DNA from: Paradesertivirga mongoliensis
GTDB taxonomy: Bacteria > Bacteroidota > Bacteroidia > Sphingobacteriales > Sphingobacteriaceae
Reading direction: 5' to 3'
DNA length: 64,000 nt
Assembly (NCBI RefSeq): GCF_024436395.1
Contig: NZ_JAFMZO010000001.1
Span: forward strand, 504,181-568,180
Position numbers and translations under genes: made by a program. The notes beneath the pieces are model-generated. The model was given only the letters and a program-made list of their open reading frames with translations. It was not told where the DNA came from and made no database searches. This document shows, in pieces, positions 63,672 through 64,000 of the stretch. How positions within the stretch are numbered: position 1 is the first letter of the stretch; every line of letters starts with the position of its first letter.

Positions 63672-64000
63672 TTAAACCAACTTTTGCACTTTAGATTCGG
63701 CTGAGATTTTGAGGCCTTCGGTGTGGGTAATCAGGTTGAGTCCTGGCCTTTTACCCTTTTCTATGCTGCCATACTCCTTGTCAATTCCTAAAAATTTGGC
63801 ACCGTTGATGGTTGCCCAGTTGATGGTTTCGGTGAGCAATAAGCCCGGAAAATTCAGGTGTAAAGTTTTAAGCTCAGACAACATACACAGGCTTGTATTA
63901 GAAGCCAAACTATCAGTACCAACTGTGATGTTGAAATCATGATACTGAAACATCTCCACTTTAGGTAAGCGGTCTTCGATATACAGATTTGCATTGGGGC
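63672..64000 (-). CDS. Amidohydrolase family protein, 5' end outside window
   Basis: Only the C-terminal part is present. The frame stays open to the window end, reading PNANLYIEDRLPKVEMF (from about 63998) before the visible GTG at 63959, so that GTG is internal. VGTDSLASNTSLCMLSELKTL contains the late catalytic Asp of metal-dependent hydrolases, and GSIEKGKRPGLNLI is the usual C-terminal beta-strand block. The CPNANLYI-type motif suggests an aminohydrolase near the SsnA/aminofutalosine-deaminase group, but the substrate cannot be assigned. It is transcribed away from the acylphosphatase start region. Confidence 0.82.
   Translation of the reverse strand, partial: PNANLYIEDRLPKVEMFQYHDFNITVGTDSLASNTSLCMLSELKTLHLNFPGLLLTETINWATINGAKFLGIDKEYGSIEKGKRPGLNLITHTEGLKISAESKVQKLV

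Noticed and set aside
1..64000. tRNA, rRNA, insertion sequence, prophage or defence system
   Set aside because: None was recognised on either strand; no transposase, integrase or nuclease-helicase cassette was seen.

Overview
The window looks like a chromosomal segment of a Bacteroidota bacterium, most likely a Sphingobacteriaceae member (Pedobacter/Mucilaginibacter-like). The evidence is a full-length SprA gliding/type IX secretion translocon, a protein with a type IX sorting tail, FeoA/FeoB plus a FeoB-associated Cys-rich peptide, many Bacteroidota-only families (DUF3108, DUF3109, DUF2480, DUF4292, DUF4834, DUF6427), almost no Shine-Dalgarno sequences, and repeated matches to the Bacteroidota -7 promoter element TAnnTTTG just upstream of genes. 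The genus is inferred from overall similarity, not computed.

Layout. 1-2357: end of a surface-polysaccharide locus (rmlD, rmlA, and a nucleotide-sugar dehydrogenase broken by two single-base frameshifts). 2358-2715: non-coding, filled with palindromic repeats. 2716-4599: three conserved unknown genes. 4714-9513: envelope biogenesis (PpiD-like foldase, LptC, an outer-membrane protein, CoaX). 9514-9936: non-coding but GC-rich and foldable. 9937-14442: membrane protein, MurG-like glycosyltransferase, LpxH-like phosphoesterase, YjjG-type phosphatase and Upp. 14511-14588: a candidate small RNA. 14638-20425: uvrB, ywbE, a cupin, DUF4834 and a large YfhO membrane protein. 20496-29314: a mixed-orientation glycan island (double-LamG lipoprotein, GT4-GT2 fusion, two methyltransferases, two more glycosyltransferases, a flippase). 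29348-36780: typA, a 51-aa FeoB-associated peptide, dxs, scpA, glyA and an orphan LytS-type kinase. 36915-42417: lutB alone, a lipoprotein, a SprT-like protein, feoB-feoA and a tiny lipoprotein. 42401-53181: vanZ, gcvH, sprA, ruvA and a malic enzyme, an order I recall as common in Bacteroidota. 53275-64000: a type IX cargo protein, a lytic transglycosylase, gatA, two tatA genes, an EnvC-like protein, DUF4292, a TPR protein, dut, a second flippase, an acylphosphatase and a truncated amidohydrolase.

How the genes work together. Much of the window serves the envelope: dTDP-sugar and glycan assembly, lipid A/LPS transport (LpxH, LptC), outer-membrane folding (PpiD), peptidoglycan remodelling (EnvC-like, MltD-like), Tat export and type IX secretion. 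Housekeeping genes (uvrB, ruvA, typA, glyA, gatA, dxs, coaX, upp, dut) lie between them. I found no tRNA, rRNA, CRISPR array, integrase, transposase or complete mobile element, and no clear novel multi-gene defence or biosynthetic system. The best leads are a compact sRNA-like unit between upp and uvrB, a structured non-coding block near 9.7-9.87 kb, a cluster of palindromes near 2.4-2.7 kb, a 182-bp element with 35-bp terminal inverted repeats near 13.7 kb, and a set of genes whose predicted promoters imply leaderless transcripts.
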